From Salipaludibacillus aurantiacus (lineage in GTDB: Bacteria > Bacillota > Bacilli > Bacillales > Salisediminibacteriaceae): DNA of 34,326 bases. The notes under the pieces were generated by a model, which did no database searches, had not been told where the DNA came from, and saw nothing but the letters and a program-made list of their open reading frames with translations. Positions 7,735 to 15,364 of the stretch are shown one piece after another (position 1 is the stretch's first letter; every line of letters starts with the position of its first letter). The position numbers and the translations under genes were made by a program. Location of the stretch: positions 1 to 34,326 of the forward strand of contig NZ_FOGT01000028.1 in assembly GCF_900111295.1 (NCBI RefSeq), given 5' to 3'.

Positions 7735-8432
7735 AATGTAGCCGCCTCCCCTTCATACAGTGAATGGATCCAACTGACAGGCCGTCCGCGTATTAGCTCA
7801 TCTTCAGCGATTCTTCCTTTCCTGAGGACCACTGCCCTGTCACACACTGTGCTGATCTGTTGAAAATCATGCGTAACCATAATGATGGTTACTCCCTCGG
7901 CTTTCAAATCAAGCAGCAGACGGTTAAAAAGAGAGACAGCCTGCTGGTCAAGCCCTGTATGAGGTTCATCCAGAAGCAGAATTTCAGGTTTATGAAGAAT
8001 AGCCCTGGCGATTGCCAGTCTTTGAATCATTCCCCTTGAAAATGAGCGGACAGGCTCATGTTTAAAATACGCCAGGCCTACGTCCTCAATAAGCTTATTA
8101 ATTCGTGTATCAGGCGAAGAAATATGATACAGCCTGGCAAAGAATTTAAGGTTTTCAACGGGTGAGAAAGCATCATACAGGAAGCTTTGATGACCAAGAT
8201 AACCAAGCACTTTCTGCTGCTCAAAATCATCTTTTTTTCTCGGCTGCCCCTTTAGAAAGATTTCTCCTGAAGAAGGTTTAAGAAGGCCGGCGACAATTTT
8301 GAGCCAAGTGCTTTTACCAGCTCCGTTTGTACCTAAAACCGCTACCGCTTCCCCTTTATTCACCTTTAGATTAACTCCGCGAAGGATCATTTTTTCACCT
8401 ATTGTTTTTGTCAGTGCTTTAGTTTCAATCAT
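7731..8432 (-). CDS. ccmA: Heme exporter ATP-binding protein CcmA
   Basis: This 233-residue ABC ATPase powers release of heme-loaded CcmE from CcmC. Walker A is GTNGAGKS at 34-41, a Q-loop region lies around LGYLGHQ, the signature SRGMIQRLAIARA is near 135-148, Walker B is ILLLDEPHTGLD, and the switch His is in MVTHD. The signature reads FSRGM rather than LSGGQ, which is common in CcmA. The start has GCGGGGGAT upstream. Its stop overlaps ccmB. Confidence 0.95.
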   Translation of the reverse strand: MIETKALTKTIGEKMILRGVNLKVNKGEAVAVLGTNGAGKSTWLKIVAGLLKPSSGEIFLKGQPRKKDDFEQQKVLGYLGHQSFLYDAFSPVENLKFFARLYHISSPDTRINKLIEDVGLAYFKHEPVRSFSRGMIQRLAIARAILHKPEILLLDEPHTGLDQQAVSLFNRLLLDLKAEGVTIIMVTHDFQQISTVCDRAVVLRKGRIAEDELIRGRPVSWIHSLYEGEAATL

Positions 8433-8452
8433 GCTGATCCCCCGCTTCCTCG

Positions 8453-8851
8453 TTAATTTAAGAAATCATTAAGCTGTTTTTTCACTTGATGAAGATAGGT
8501 TTTATATCCTGCCGCTTTCTGCTCGTAATCTTTCTCATTCAGTTCACCGCGGTCAAAGGCTTCTTCTAGTTCCAGAAGCTTGCGCAGCGTTATCTCTTTC
8601 TTTGCCATCAAATCCTGAAACTGCTTTTCCTGTTTATCGTTTTTCCAATTATCTTCTTTCTCCCGGTGCTTACGTTTCACATATAGAAAATAGCTGACTC
8701 CAAAGACGATGATAACGATGAACAAAGCTGTCATAAGGTGAGGGTCAAATCTGGTAAGAGGGGAAGCGTACCACATTTTCATATGACCTTCAGGGTGGAG
8801 AGACGGGTTGAAACTGGCAGGCACCCCTGTTGTTGACATGTTTAATAACAT
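8453..8851 (-). CDS. Unknown single-pass membrane protein in the ccm operon
   Basis: This 132-residue protein has a polar Pro/His-rich N-terminal part (1-38), one membrane helix at about 40-57 (LMTALFIVIIVFGVSYFLYV), then a highly charged helical cytoplasmic domain. The tail contains EEAFDRGELNEKDYEQKAAGY (about 94-114), a helical hairpin motif also seen in the neighbouring 127-residue protein and at the C-terminus of the first operon gene. I do not recognise the family. By place and design it may do the scaffold work of CcmI. The ribosome site is AAGGGGGAG, 3 bp after the preceding stop. Confidence 0.8.
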   Translation of the reverse strand: MLLNMSTTGVPASFNPSLHPEGHMKMWYASPLTRFDPHLMTALFIVIIVFGVSYFLYVKRKHREKEDNWKNDKQEKQFQDLMAKKEITLRKLLELEEAFDRGELNEKDYEQKAAGYKTYLHQVKKQLNDFLN

Positions 8852-8854
8852 CGC

Positions 8855-9229
8855 CTACTCCCCCTTTCGCTTTTGCCTCATTTCTTCGAGCTCCCGGTTA
8901 ATTTCATCATCGATTGTATTGTCTGCCTTCCCAGTTTCAGAGTCAGCTTTTTTATCAGGACTCCCTCCTGCGTAAGCCTCTTCCTTTAGCTTACTGGCAG
9001 CAATACGTTCATATTGAGCCTTTAAGGTTTGGTAATCTTTCTCCGGAAGTTTCCCCATATTAAATTCCATTTCCAGTTCATTTATTGTCGCGTAAGCCTG
9101 CTCCAGGGTCATACTGTCCAAATCGTCTTTCACCTCGTCCCGCCGCCACTCTTTTTTGTTTGTAAAGAATGGCTGGATAACCAGGTAAAGACAGAGACCG
9201 ACAATCAGTGCACTTACGAAATATCCCAT
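8855..9229 (-). CDS. CcmI-like short membrane protein
   Basis: An N-terminal membrane helix (about 3-20) is followed by a charged helical domain with DSMTLEQAYATINELEMEFNMGKLPEKDYQTLKAQYERI. This resembles the N-terminal module of CcmI/CycH ('L..L..dy..G.L.e.dY..lr..le'), but the TPR chaperone domain that binds apocytochrome in CcmI is absent. The tail ends in Asp/Glu/Lys-rich sequence. An in-frame GTG at 9238 would add three residues. ATG at 9229 has AGGGTG at better spacing. It lies just after the second CcmH paralog, where ccmI is found in many Ccm operons. The call is moderate. Confidence 0.7.
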   Translation of the reverse strand: MGYFVSALIVGLCLYLVIQPFFTNKKEWRRDEVKDDLDSMTLEQAYATINELEMEFNMGKLPEKDYQTLKAQYERIAASKLKEEAYAGGSPDKKADSETGKADNTIDDEINRELEEMRQKRKGE

Positions 9230-9246
9230 TGTTACCACACCCTATT

Positions 9247-9735
9247 TCAAAAATGCTTTCGTTTTTCTTCTTCTATAATGGCGCGAATCACTTCATCTTC
9301 TGTATTTTCACCCGCGTTTCGCTCAGCCGGTAAGGGTGCCTTTTCCCGCCTTTGGTTATTCACCTGATTTTTTATTCTCAGGATAAACGCGGTACTTCCA
9401 GCCCCGAGCATCAGAATGGGAATAGTCCAGGCAAGAATGCTGAACCCTGATTTGTTAGGCTCCCTGAACCCCTGTTCTCCATACATCGCTTCATAATCTT
9501 GAAGGATTTCCTCTTTGGTGTAACCGTCATTTAGCATCTCTGCAATTTCTTCATAATAACGCTGTTTAGTCGAGCATGTGGCTAAATCATGTTCACTATG
9601 CCCTTCCATAGAAAGGTAACCTGCGATTTCTTTTACTTCTGTAGAGTTTATATCATACGCTTCTTGTCCGTACGCTGTTGAGAACGCTGCTGCCAGAATG
9701 ACATAAATAATAGCTGTGATTTTTAATGTGTGCAT
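9247..9735 (-). CDS. Second CcmH-family protein lacking the redox Cys cluster
   Basis: This 162-residue protein has a signal-like helix (5-22), a small helical domain and a C-terminal membrane helix (about 99-118), then a cytoplasmic tail ending IIEEEKRKHF. It aligns along its whole length with the preceding gene: YDINS/YDRNS, EIAEMLNDGY/EILEMLNEGY, DYEAMYGE/HYVTMYGE, and the same EEE(R)KKHF end. Where CcmH has its CxCxC this one has SMEGHSEHD, leaving one Cys (C54). It therefore looks like a tandem duplicate that lost thiol redox chemistry and may serve structurally. I chose ATG at 9735 (GGTGGGAAG upstream). A TTG at 9777 would overlap the neighbour. Confidence 0.75.
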   Translation of the reverse strand: MHTLKITAIIYVILAAAFSTAYGQEAYDINSTEVKEIAGYLSMEGHSEHDLATCSTKQRYYEEIAEMLNDGYTKEEILQDYEAMYGEQGFREPNKSGFSILAWTIPILMLGAGSTAFILRIKNQVNNQRREKAPLPAERNAGENTEDEVIRAIIEEEKRKHF

Positions 9736-9748
9736 TGCTCTTCCCACC

Positions 9749-10249
9749 TTAAAAATGCTTTTTACGCTCTTCTTCAATCAACGAGTTGAGAATGTCCTTT
9801 TCTGCTTCATCTCCATCCCCGTCATCCTTTGGAGTAACGTGGTTTACACCCTTTGATTTCCTGACCCACTTTCTGATTAGAAAAGTCACACCCCCGCCGG
9901 CCCCGGCAAGAAGAATGAATGGCGTGACCCACGCCGTAAGACTAAAACCGCTTTTTTCCGGGGCGGTTAAAATTACTTCGCCGTACATAGTGACGTAATG
10001 GTCTTTAATCTCGCCTTTTTCATAGCCCTCATTCAACATTTCCAGTATTTCTGTTTTAAACTGCTCATTTAAACCGCAGCCGTCCATGTTGCATTCAAAA
10101 TGGTCCTGACCGCAGCCGCATAAACACATAAACTGAGAGGTGCTTTCACGGAATTCAGGTGAGTTCCTGTCATAACCGCCCTGAGCCATGGCAGGAACAG
10201 AGACAATAAGCAATACCGCCAAAATCATCAGCATACGGGAAGCCATCAT
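9749..10249 (-). CDS. ccmH: CcmH/CycL-type cytochrome c maturation protein, Cys-rich variant
   Basis: This 166-residue protein has an N-terminal signal or anchor (5-22), an extracytoplasmic three-helix domain, a membrane helix at about 107-126 and a charged tail. CcmH reduces or presents the apocytochrome thiols to CcmF. The usual LRCxxCQ motif is replaced by M-C42-L-C44-G-C46-GQDHFE-C53-NMDG-C58, i.e. five Cys. The GYEKGEIKDHYVTMYGE segment is the conserved CcmH 'G.s..eI...mv.rYGe' motif. Its start overlaps the ccmF stop by one base. A CGCG-type motif is known in some non-proteobacterial CcmH proteins. The number of Cys suggests metal or multiple disulfide states, which is inference. Confidence 0.88.
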   Translation of the reverse strand: MMASRMLMILAVLLIVSVPAMAQGGYDRNSPEFRESTSQFMCLCGCGQDHFECNMDGCGLNEQFKTEILEMLNEGYEKGEIKDHYVTMYGEVILTAPEKSGFSLTAWVTPFILLAGAGGGVTFLIRKWVRKSKGVNHVTPKDDGDGDEAEKDILNSLIEEERKKHF

Positions 10250-12228
10250 TAATGCACCTTCCTTTCAGGTCCGGCATATCTCGGAGTAACCTGGCCGTAA
10301 CGGCCGCCCCAGATAGCGAAAATTGAACCAATCACAAGCACATAACTTCCGATCCAGATCCATTTCACCAGCGGGTTAACTTTTACCTGAAAGGTAGCTC
10401 GCTGGTCTTCTTCCCACCCGCTTAAAACAACATATAAATCTTCACGGAGGGTGCTTCTTACAGCCACTTCAGTCGATGGCTCCTCCCAGTTTAAATAGAA
10501 AATCCTTTCCGGCTGAATATACCCTAGTTCCCTGCCGTTTTCTTCAACCGCGATATTAGCAAAAACAATGTCATTGACTCCTTCAGTACGCTGTCCTAAA
10601 TTCTCGTAAGTCAGAGTATAGCGGTCAATTTCCATAGATTCACCGATACTGAGAGTTTCCATACGTTCAACGTCAAAGTTTGATCCGACAATTCCAAAAG
10701 CAATTAAGGCAATACCTAAGTGAACAATATATCCGCCGTAACGTCTCCTGCTTCGAATCATCAGCCTGAAAAGTGCTACCGGCACAGCTTCTTTCGTCAC
10801 TTTCCGCCTCGCTCTCGTCCCTCTGATAAACTCCACCAGATGAGTCAAAACCATAAATGAGATGATAGCAAACGCAATGACCGGATAAGCATTCCGTATT
10901 CCCATAATGACAAGCACAGCGGCTACAGCTAAACTGATGACAGCAGGGATAAGAAAGTTATCCCGGATGTTTTTCATGCTTGACCGCTGCCATGCGATAA
11001 GCGGGCAAACCGCCATTATAAACAGCAGTGCCAGAAGAATCGGTGACATGACTGTATTAAAGAAAGGAACGCCGACAGTCACTTTCGTTCCCCGTACCGC
11101 TTCACTGACGAGCGGAAACACCGTGCCCCAGAAAACCGCGAATGTGGCACCGAGAAGAATCAGGTTATTTACCAGAAATGAGCTTTCTTTAGAAAGAAAA
11201 GATTCAAATTGCCCTGTATCTTTTTTAATCAGGTGGTAACGGCTCATAAGCACATACATCGACAGAATAACCATAAAAGCCATGAAGACTAGGAAGTAGG
11301 CCCCTAAGTTTGTTTCCCCAAATGCGTGGACTGAGGTAAGTACACCGCTTCTCACAAGGAATGTACCGAAGAGCGTTAAGGCATAAGATAAAATAATTAA
11401 ACTCAAATTCCATACTTTCAGCATGTTCTTACGCTCCTGAATCATGACGGAGTGCAAGTAAGCTGTTACAGTAAGCCAAGGCATAAATGAGGCGTTTTCC
11501 ACAGGGTCCCAGGCCCAGTAGCCTCCCCACCCGAGTTCTGTGTAGGCCCAGTAGCCGCCGATTACATTACCAAGCGTGAGAAAAGCCCATGCGATTATCG
11601 TCCACCGCCGTGTCATTTGAATCCAGAAAGCATCCATACTTTTTACAATTAAAGACGCAATCGCAAATGCAAACGGCACCGCCAGCCCCACATATCCCAG
11701 ATATAGTGTCACAGGATGGAAAATCATGCCCGGATCCTGCAGCATCGGATTTAACCCTCTTCCTTCGGGAGGGACCCCATCCATTAATGCAAATGGCTGG
11801 GTAACAAAGCTTAATATGAAATAAAAGAATATGACATTCAGCATCATAATGCTGATAATATAAGGTGTCATTGGATTCCGTATCATTTTTCTTGAGAATG
11901 CAACCATCGCGCTGTACATAGCGAGGAAGAAAGTCCACAAAAGCAATGATCCGGCATTGCCAGCCCATAATGCAGCCAGTTTATACATCACAGGAAGGTC
12001 TGTGCTTGTGTAACGGTAAACATATTCAAATTGAAGCTGGCTTGTTCCCAGCAGGACAAGCATAAGAATCATTGAGATGCTTGCCAGGATAAATATACCC
12101 ATCGTCGCTCCCTTACCGCTATCGATCAACCGCTGGTCCTGTTTTTTAATTCCCAGGACATATGCGGCAAACGCATAAATGGATAGAAAAAAAGCGAGGT
12201 AGATGGAGACGTTTCCGATAATATGCAT
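10249..12228 (-). CDS. ccmF: Cytochrome c heme lyase subunit CcmF
   Basis: CcmF is the heme lyase core that accepts heme from CcmE and ligates it to apocytochrome. It has 659 residues and about 14-15 helices. The WWD loop is GWGGYWAWDP (233-242). The four conserved His are H171 (HPVTLYLGYVG), H259 (TAYLHS), H301 (LTSVHAF) and H503 (YIVHLG). A soluble segment near residues 515-610 precedes the last helix. ATG at 12228 is chosen (AGGTGA upstream); a GTG at 12237 is the alternative. All canonical features are intact, so heme-lyase activity is expected. The stop overlaps ccmH. Confidence 0.97.
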   Translation of the reverse strand: MHIIGNVSIYLAFFLSIYAFAAYVLGIKKQDQRLIDSGKGATMGIFILASISMILMLVLLGTSQLQFEYVYRYTSTDLPVMYKLAALWAGNAGSLLLWTFFLAMYSAMVAFSRKMIRNPMTPYIISIMMLNVIFFYFILSFVTQPFALMDGVPPEGRGLNPMLQDPGMIFHPVTLYLGYVGLAVPFAFAIASLIVKSMDAFWIQMTRRWTIIAWAFLTLGNVIGGYWAYTELGWGGYWAWDPVENASFMPWLTVTAYLHSVMIQERKNMLKVWNLSLIILSYALTLFGTFLVRSGVLTSVHAFGETNLGAYFLVFMAFMVILSMYVLMSRYHLIKKDTGQFESFLSKESSFLVNNLILLGATFAVFWGTVFPLVSEAVRGTKVTVGVPFFNTVMSPILLALLFIMAVCPLIAWQRSSMKNIRDNFLIPAVISLAVAAVLVIMGIRNAYPVIAFAIISFMVLTHLVEFIRGTRARRKVTKEAVPVALFRLMIRSRRRYGGYIVHLGIALIAFGIVGSNFDVERMETLSIGESMEIDRYTLTYENLGQRTEGVNDIVFANIAVEENGRELGYIQPERIFYLNWEEPSTEVAVRSTLREDLYVVLSGWEEDQRATFQVKVNPLVKWIWIGSYVLVIGSIFAIWGGRYGQVTPRYAGPERKVH

Positions 12229-12259
12229 GGTGCTCACCTACTTTGCTGAATAATTAGGG

Positions 12260-12715
12260 TCAGTCCACTTCCGTATTTAAGTCGATATCCATTTCTCTGT
12301 GTAACTCTGGATCGTACTTATCAGGATCTTCTCCTTCATAAACGGAAGGACATCGGGTTTGCACCTTTTCCGCTTCGAACAATCCATCCTCCTGGGTGTA
12401 GCCATGGACGATCACTATCACATCGTCTGAAAAGTTATCAGGCTGCACACCATGGTAAAATACTGGAAGCACAAGACCTTCTTCATCTTTAATTTCAAAA
12501 CGAAGCTCAATCTCATCAGGGTTCCAGTCAACTGATCCCTCTACCAGAAAACCCTCTGTCGTAATATATCTTTCTTCAAATTCCTCAGGCTGCTGCTTCA
12601 GCTGCTCAATAGGTACTTCTGACCCGCTGGAGGCAGGGGTTGCAGTAATTAATAAAATTAAAATACTTAAGAATATCATTCCTCCGCCAATCAGCACTTT
12701 TGTATTTTTTTTCAT
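12260..12715 (-). CDS. ccmE: Heme chaperone CcmE, Cys-type (CxxxY)
   Basis: This 151-residue protein has an N-terminal anchor (8-25) and an extracytoplasmic OB-fold beta domain (about 33-120: ITTEGFLVEG, LVLPVFYHG, VIVIVHGYTQEDGLFEAEKVQT). CcmE binds heme covalently and carries it to CcmF. In E. coli the ligand is His130 in HxxxY. Here the site is C122-P-S-V-Y126, the CxxxY variant reported in Desulfovibrio and archaea. The acidic C-terminal tail retains a second Tyr (DKY). The call is certain from fold motifs and context. The chemistry at the Cys is inferred from the known variant. Confidence 0.94.
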   Translation of the reverse strand: MKKNTKVLIGGGMIFLSILILLITATPASSGSEVPIEQLKQQPEEFEERYITTEGFLVEGSVDWNPDEIELRFEIKDEEGLVLPVFYHGVQPDNFSDDVIVIVHGYTQEDGLFEAEKVQTRCPSVYEGEDPDKYDPELHREMDIDLNTEVD

Positions 12716-12730
12716 CTCTGTCCCCTCCTG

Positions 12731-13741
12731 TTAAGATGAGCGTTTAGAACGTTCTTTTCTGTACGTTTCTTCATCGATTTCTCCGCGAATCAATTTCTGC
12801 CTTAATGCTTTAGTATCAATCTCATCCGGTTTACTTTTGCTGCGCGGTTTCGTATTAGCTGGCGTCGGTGCCGTTTTTCCCCTGCTCCTTAGACCGAAAA
12901 AGACGAAGATCCCTGCAATAATAATTGAGAGGCTTATCATTACCGCACTTTCTGTATCTATTAGAGGAGAGCCTCCTGATCCGGCTGCTTCAGGTGCCGC
13001 GTCATCCCTGAATTGTGCGTGGACATCATCATCAGGGGGTGTTTGACTCTCCAGTACTTCCAAAGTTGTCATCGTGTCTTCTTTATCGTAAGACACTTCT
13101 AAATCAAATGATGTTCCCGGCTCAGCCGGCTCTCTGTCAAAAGCATGCACAGGGCCGCCTAACATTTCAGTCTCTCTGTCTGGTTCTTCACTTAGAGTGA
13201 AGTTTTCAGCCCCGTAAGGTTCTACAAACAACAGGTTGAATGTTTCAGCTGGTAGACCGAGATCATAACTATATGAAAACTGCTTCTGCTCCCCTTCTGC
13301 ACTGGGAGCGAAAAAATATTCAATAACATACCGGTAGGTGTCACCTTCTTCAAGGCTCTCGCCAGGGCTCCAGACCAGTTCACCAGTTTCTTCATCGAGC
13401 GAAGCTTCTACATCTGTCACTGTATTGTCTTCATTAAAATAACCGACTAATGACAACTCAAAGGAAGGTTCATTAACAGGGACAGCGACTCGGATCTCAC
13501 CTTCGAACTCTTCATCTGACTCATTTGTTAAAATTCCGTGTTGGCCGACAAGAACAGCAGGCTTACCTTGTTCCCAACCCTCAGGTTCAGCATACTGAGG
13601 CATCACCTGGATGACCAGTTCTTTATAAGCAAGCGCTGGATCCATCTCTTCTGCCTTAGCCGCCCCGTTCCAAGGCAGGAAAAAGAAACCGGAAATCATC
13701 GTCCATAACATCGCTAATGAATAAGCCTTTGTTTTTTTCAT
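12731..13741 (-). CDS. Exported membrane-anchored protein of unknown function, first gene of the ccm operon
   Basis: This 336-residue protein has a signal peptide (about 1-30, ending AAKA), a very acidic extracytoplasmic beta-rich region (31-250) and a C-terminal membrane helix near 267-286 (VMISLSIIIAGIFVFFGL). A basic linker follows, then the tail DTKALRQKLIRGEIDEETYRKERSK. I do not recognise the outer domain. It has no Cys or heme motif. The tail repeats the 'RGEI.EE.Y' motif present in two later genes of the operon. As first gene, 15 bp before ccmE, it is probably a dedicated Ccm accessory, perhaps holding apocytochromes outside. Only the topology is seen; the role is inferred. Confidence 0.8.
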   Translation of the reverse strand: MKKTKAYSLAMLWTMISGFFFLPWNGAAKAEEMDPALAYKELVIQVMPQYAEPEGWEQGKPAVLVGQHGILTNESDEEFEGEIRVAVPVNEPSFELSLVGYFNEDNTVTDVEASLDEETGELVWSPGESLEEGDTYRYVIEYFFAPSAEGEQKQFSYSYDLGLPAETFNLLFVEPYGAENFTLSEEPDRETEMLGGPVHAFDREPAEPGTSFDLEVSYDKEDTMTTLEVLESQTPPDDDVHAQFRDDAAPEAAGSGGSPLIDTESAVMISLSIIIAGIFVFFGLRSRGKTAPTPANTKPRSKSKPDEIDTKALRQKLIRGEIDEETYRKERSKRSS

Positions 13742-13805
13742 AGGTCTCTTCCTTTCAGTTTCATTTCTTTGTACTTTGACTTTATAATGGTTCAGCTGTT
13801 TTAAC

Positions 13806-13821
13806 TGTGATGCAGATCACA
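13806..13821 (-). promoter_or_regulatory. FNR/CRP-family site at the ccm promoter
   Basis: This is a perfect TGTGA-N6-TCACA palindrome, the consensus of Fnr/CRP-type regulators. On the minus strand a TATAAA -10-like hexamer lies 30 bp beyond the centre, putting the site near -39.5, close to the -41.5 of class II activation. It suggests anaerobic induction of the ccm operon. The regulator is not in the window. Confidence 0.7.
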
Positions 13822-13983
13822 AAATAGTGAGGCAGAATTGTGAAGGTTGTTCATAATTGATAAGAGAAGATTACAAGTGGTATTAATTAATAATTATTAT
13901 TCCATTTTTATCCTATCATAGCGGTTTCTGCTTGGAACGGTTAAAGTTTGAAAGGTATGTGAATTTAACTTACCACAATTTAG

Positions 13984-13999
13984 TGTGATCAAAGTCACT
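13984..13999 (+). promoter_or_regulatory. FNR/CRP-family site upstream of the cytochrome c peroxidase
   Basis: TGTGA-TCAAAG-TCACT is a palindrome with one mismatch from consensus. A plus-strand -10 TATAAT lies at 14058-14063, placing the site near -78, in the range of upstream (class I) activation. The -35 region is poor, as expected for an activated promoter. The rest of the 380-bp gap is AT-rich without other clear elements. Confidence 0.6.
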
Positions 14000-14121
14000 A
14001 ATTGGAAAATGTTTCAAAATGTTCAAATTTACGAAAGTTCCTGAAGAAACTCTTATTTATAATAATAATTAAAAAGGAGGAATGAAAAATAAATAATCAA
14101 TTTTAATAAGGAGGATGACCC

Positions 14122-15198
14122 ATGAAAAAGAAAGCTGGATTAATAACAAGTTTTGCTGTTATTACAACTCTTTTAATTGCCTGCGGAGATACTGAAGATG
14201 CATCCTTACCGACAGAGGAAGCTGATGGGGCGGAGAATAATGGAGCGGAAACGGTTCATGACGACTCTTACGAAGAACTGGCCTCGATGTACCAGCCTCT
14301 AGGAAATATGGAAATTCCCGAGGACAACCCTATGACGGATGAAACAATTGAGCTGGGAAAAACGATGTTTTTTGATCCCCGTCTATCAGGTGATGATTCT
14401 TTAAGCTGTGCGTCCTGCCATATACCCGCCTTGGGATATGGAGATGGAAAACCGGTTTTTGAAGGCTTTGAAGGCGTAGAGGGACCTAGAAATACTCCTA
14501 CTATCATTAATTCTGGTTATTATACCTCCCTGTTCTGGGATGGACGGGCCGATTCTCTTGAAGCTCAGGCATTGGGGCCGATTGAGTCACCAATAGAAAT
14601 GAATCAGGACCTTGATGAATTAGTCGTCCAGTTGGCTGCAATTGATGGCTATGTGGATATGTTCGAAGAAGCGTTTGATGACGAAGTGACCGTTGAGAAC
14701 ATAGGGAAAGCTCTTGCAGCATTCCAGCGCACGATTGTGATTGATGATACTCCTTTCGACCACTTCCTTGCCGGAGATTACAGTGCATTAACTGAAGAGG
14801 AATTAAAAGGAATGGAATTGTTTGCGGGAGATGCCGGCTGTATATCATGCCACAGCGGCCCGAACTTATCAGATGACAGCTTCCATAATATCGGCATGGA
14901 AACAGGAGATGAAGGACGTTATGAAGTAACAGGCGATGAAGCGGATAAAGGCGTTTTCCGTACTCCCGGCTTATACGGTATAGCTCACCGCAGTCCGTAT
15001 ATGCACAACGGAAGCCTGGAAACGTTGGAAGAGGTTATTGATTATTATGATCACGGCGGAGATGATCACCCGAATAAAAGCGCTTTAATGGAAGAATTAA
15101 ATTTAACTGAAGAGGAAAAAGAAGCACTCCACGCATTTTTAATGGCCCTGTCCGGGGAAAGCCCTCATGTGGATGTGCCAGCTCTTCCTGAAGACTAG
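14122..15198 (+). CDS. Di-heme cytochrome c peroxidase, lipoprotein (CcpA/MauG family)
   Basis: It reduces hydrogen peroxide to water with electrons from small cytochromes. The 358 residues begin with a lipoprotein signal (lipobox LLIAC21) and an acidic linker, then two c-type heme domains with C96ASCH100 (peroxidatic heme) and C240ISCH244 (electron-transfer heme). M294 in PYMHNGS is the likely axial ligand of the second heme, and FWDGRADSLEAQA is the family motif. Two strong SD sequences precede it, and the one at spacing 7 (AAGGAGG) sets the start. It is divergent from the ccm operon that would mature it, with FNR-type sites between. It is the only plus-strand gene of the island. Confidence 0.94.
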   Translation: MKKKAGLITSFAVITTLLIACGDTEDASLPTEEADGAENNGAETVHDDSYEELASMYQPLGNMEIPEDNPMTDETIELGKTMFFDPRLSGDDSLSCASCHIPALGYGDGKPVFEGFEGVEGPRNTPTIINSGYYTSLFWDGRADSLEAQALGPIESPIEMNQDLDELVVQLAAIDGYVDMFEEAFDDEVTVENIGKALAAFQRTIVIDDTPFDHFLAGDYSALTEEELKGMELFAGDAGCISCHSGPNLSDDSFHNIGMETGDEGRYEVTGDEADKGVFRTPGLYGIAHRSPYMHNGSLETLEEVIDYYDHGGDDHPNKSALMEELNLTEEEKEALHAFLMALSGESPHVDVPALPED

Positions 15199-15247
15199 TA
15201 TTATTTACATGCCAAGCCCCCGAGTTAACTGCGAGCCTGTTACCGGT

Positions 15248-15285
15248 CTCGCGCTTATGCTTAAGAGTGCAAGCGAGTATTTTTG
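15248..15285 (+). terminator. Possible first terminator after the peroxidase gene
   Basis: CTCGCGCTT pairs with AAGCGAG with a 2-nt bulge, followed by TATTTTTG. It is weaker than the hairpin directly downstream and probably acts in tandem with it. Confidence 0.45.
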
Positions 15286-15295
15286 ATCACTATAT

Positions 15296-15334
15296 AAAAA
15301 GGAATGACTCTCAGGGGAGGGCCATTCCTTTTTT
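15296..15334. terminator. Bidirectional terminator between peroxidase and nrfA
   Basis: A GGAATG/CATTCC stem with a GC-rich centre is flanked by A5 on the left and T6 on the right. It can stop transcription from both convergent units. Confidence 0.8.
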
Positions 15335-15364
15335 AGCTGTGTTTAGAACTAGTCTCTTTACTGG

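Noticed and set aside
13838-13856. Rex-like sequence TTGTGAAGGTTGTTCATAA
   Set aside because: The spacer is one base longer than the Rex consensus and one arm has a mismatch. The FNR-type sites explain the region better.
14082-14096. Four-codon frame (MKNK) with an SD before the peroxidase gene
   Set aside because: The AAGGAGG is only 1 nt from the ATG, too close to work well. It is more likely an accidental second SD.
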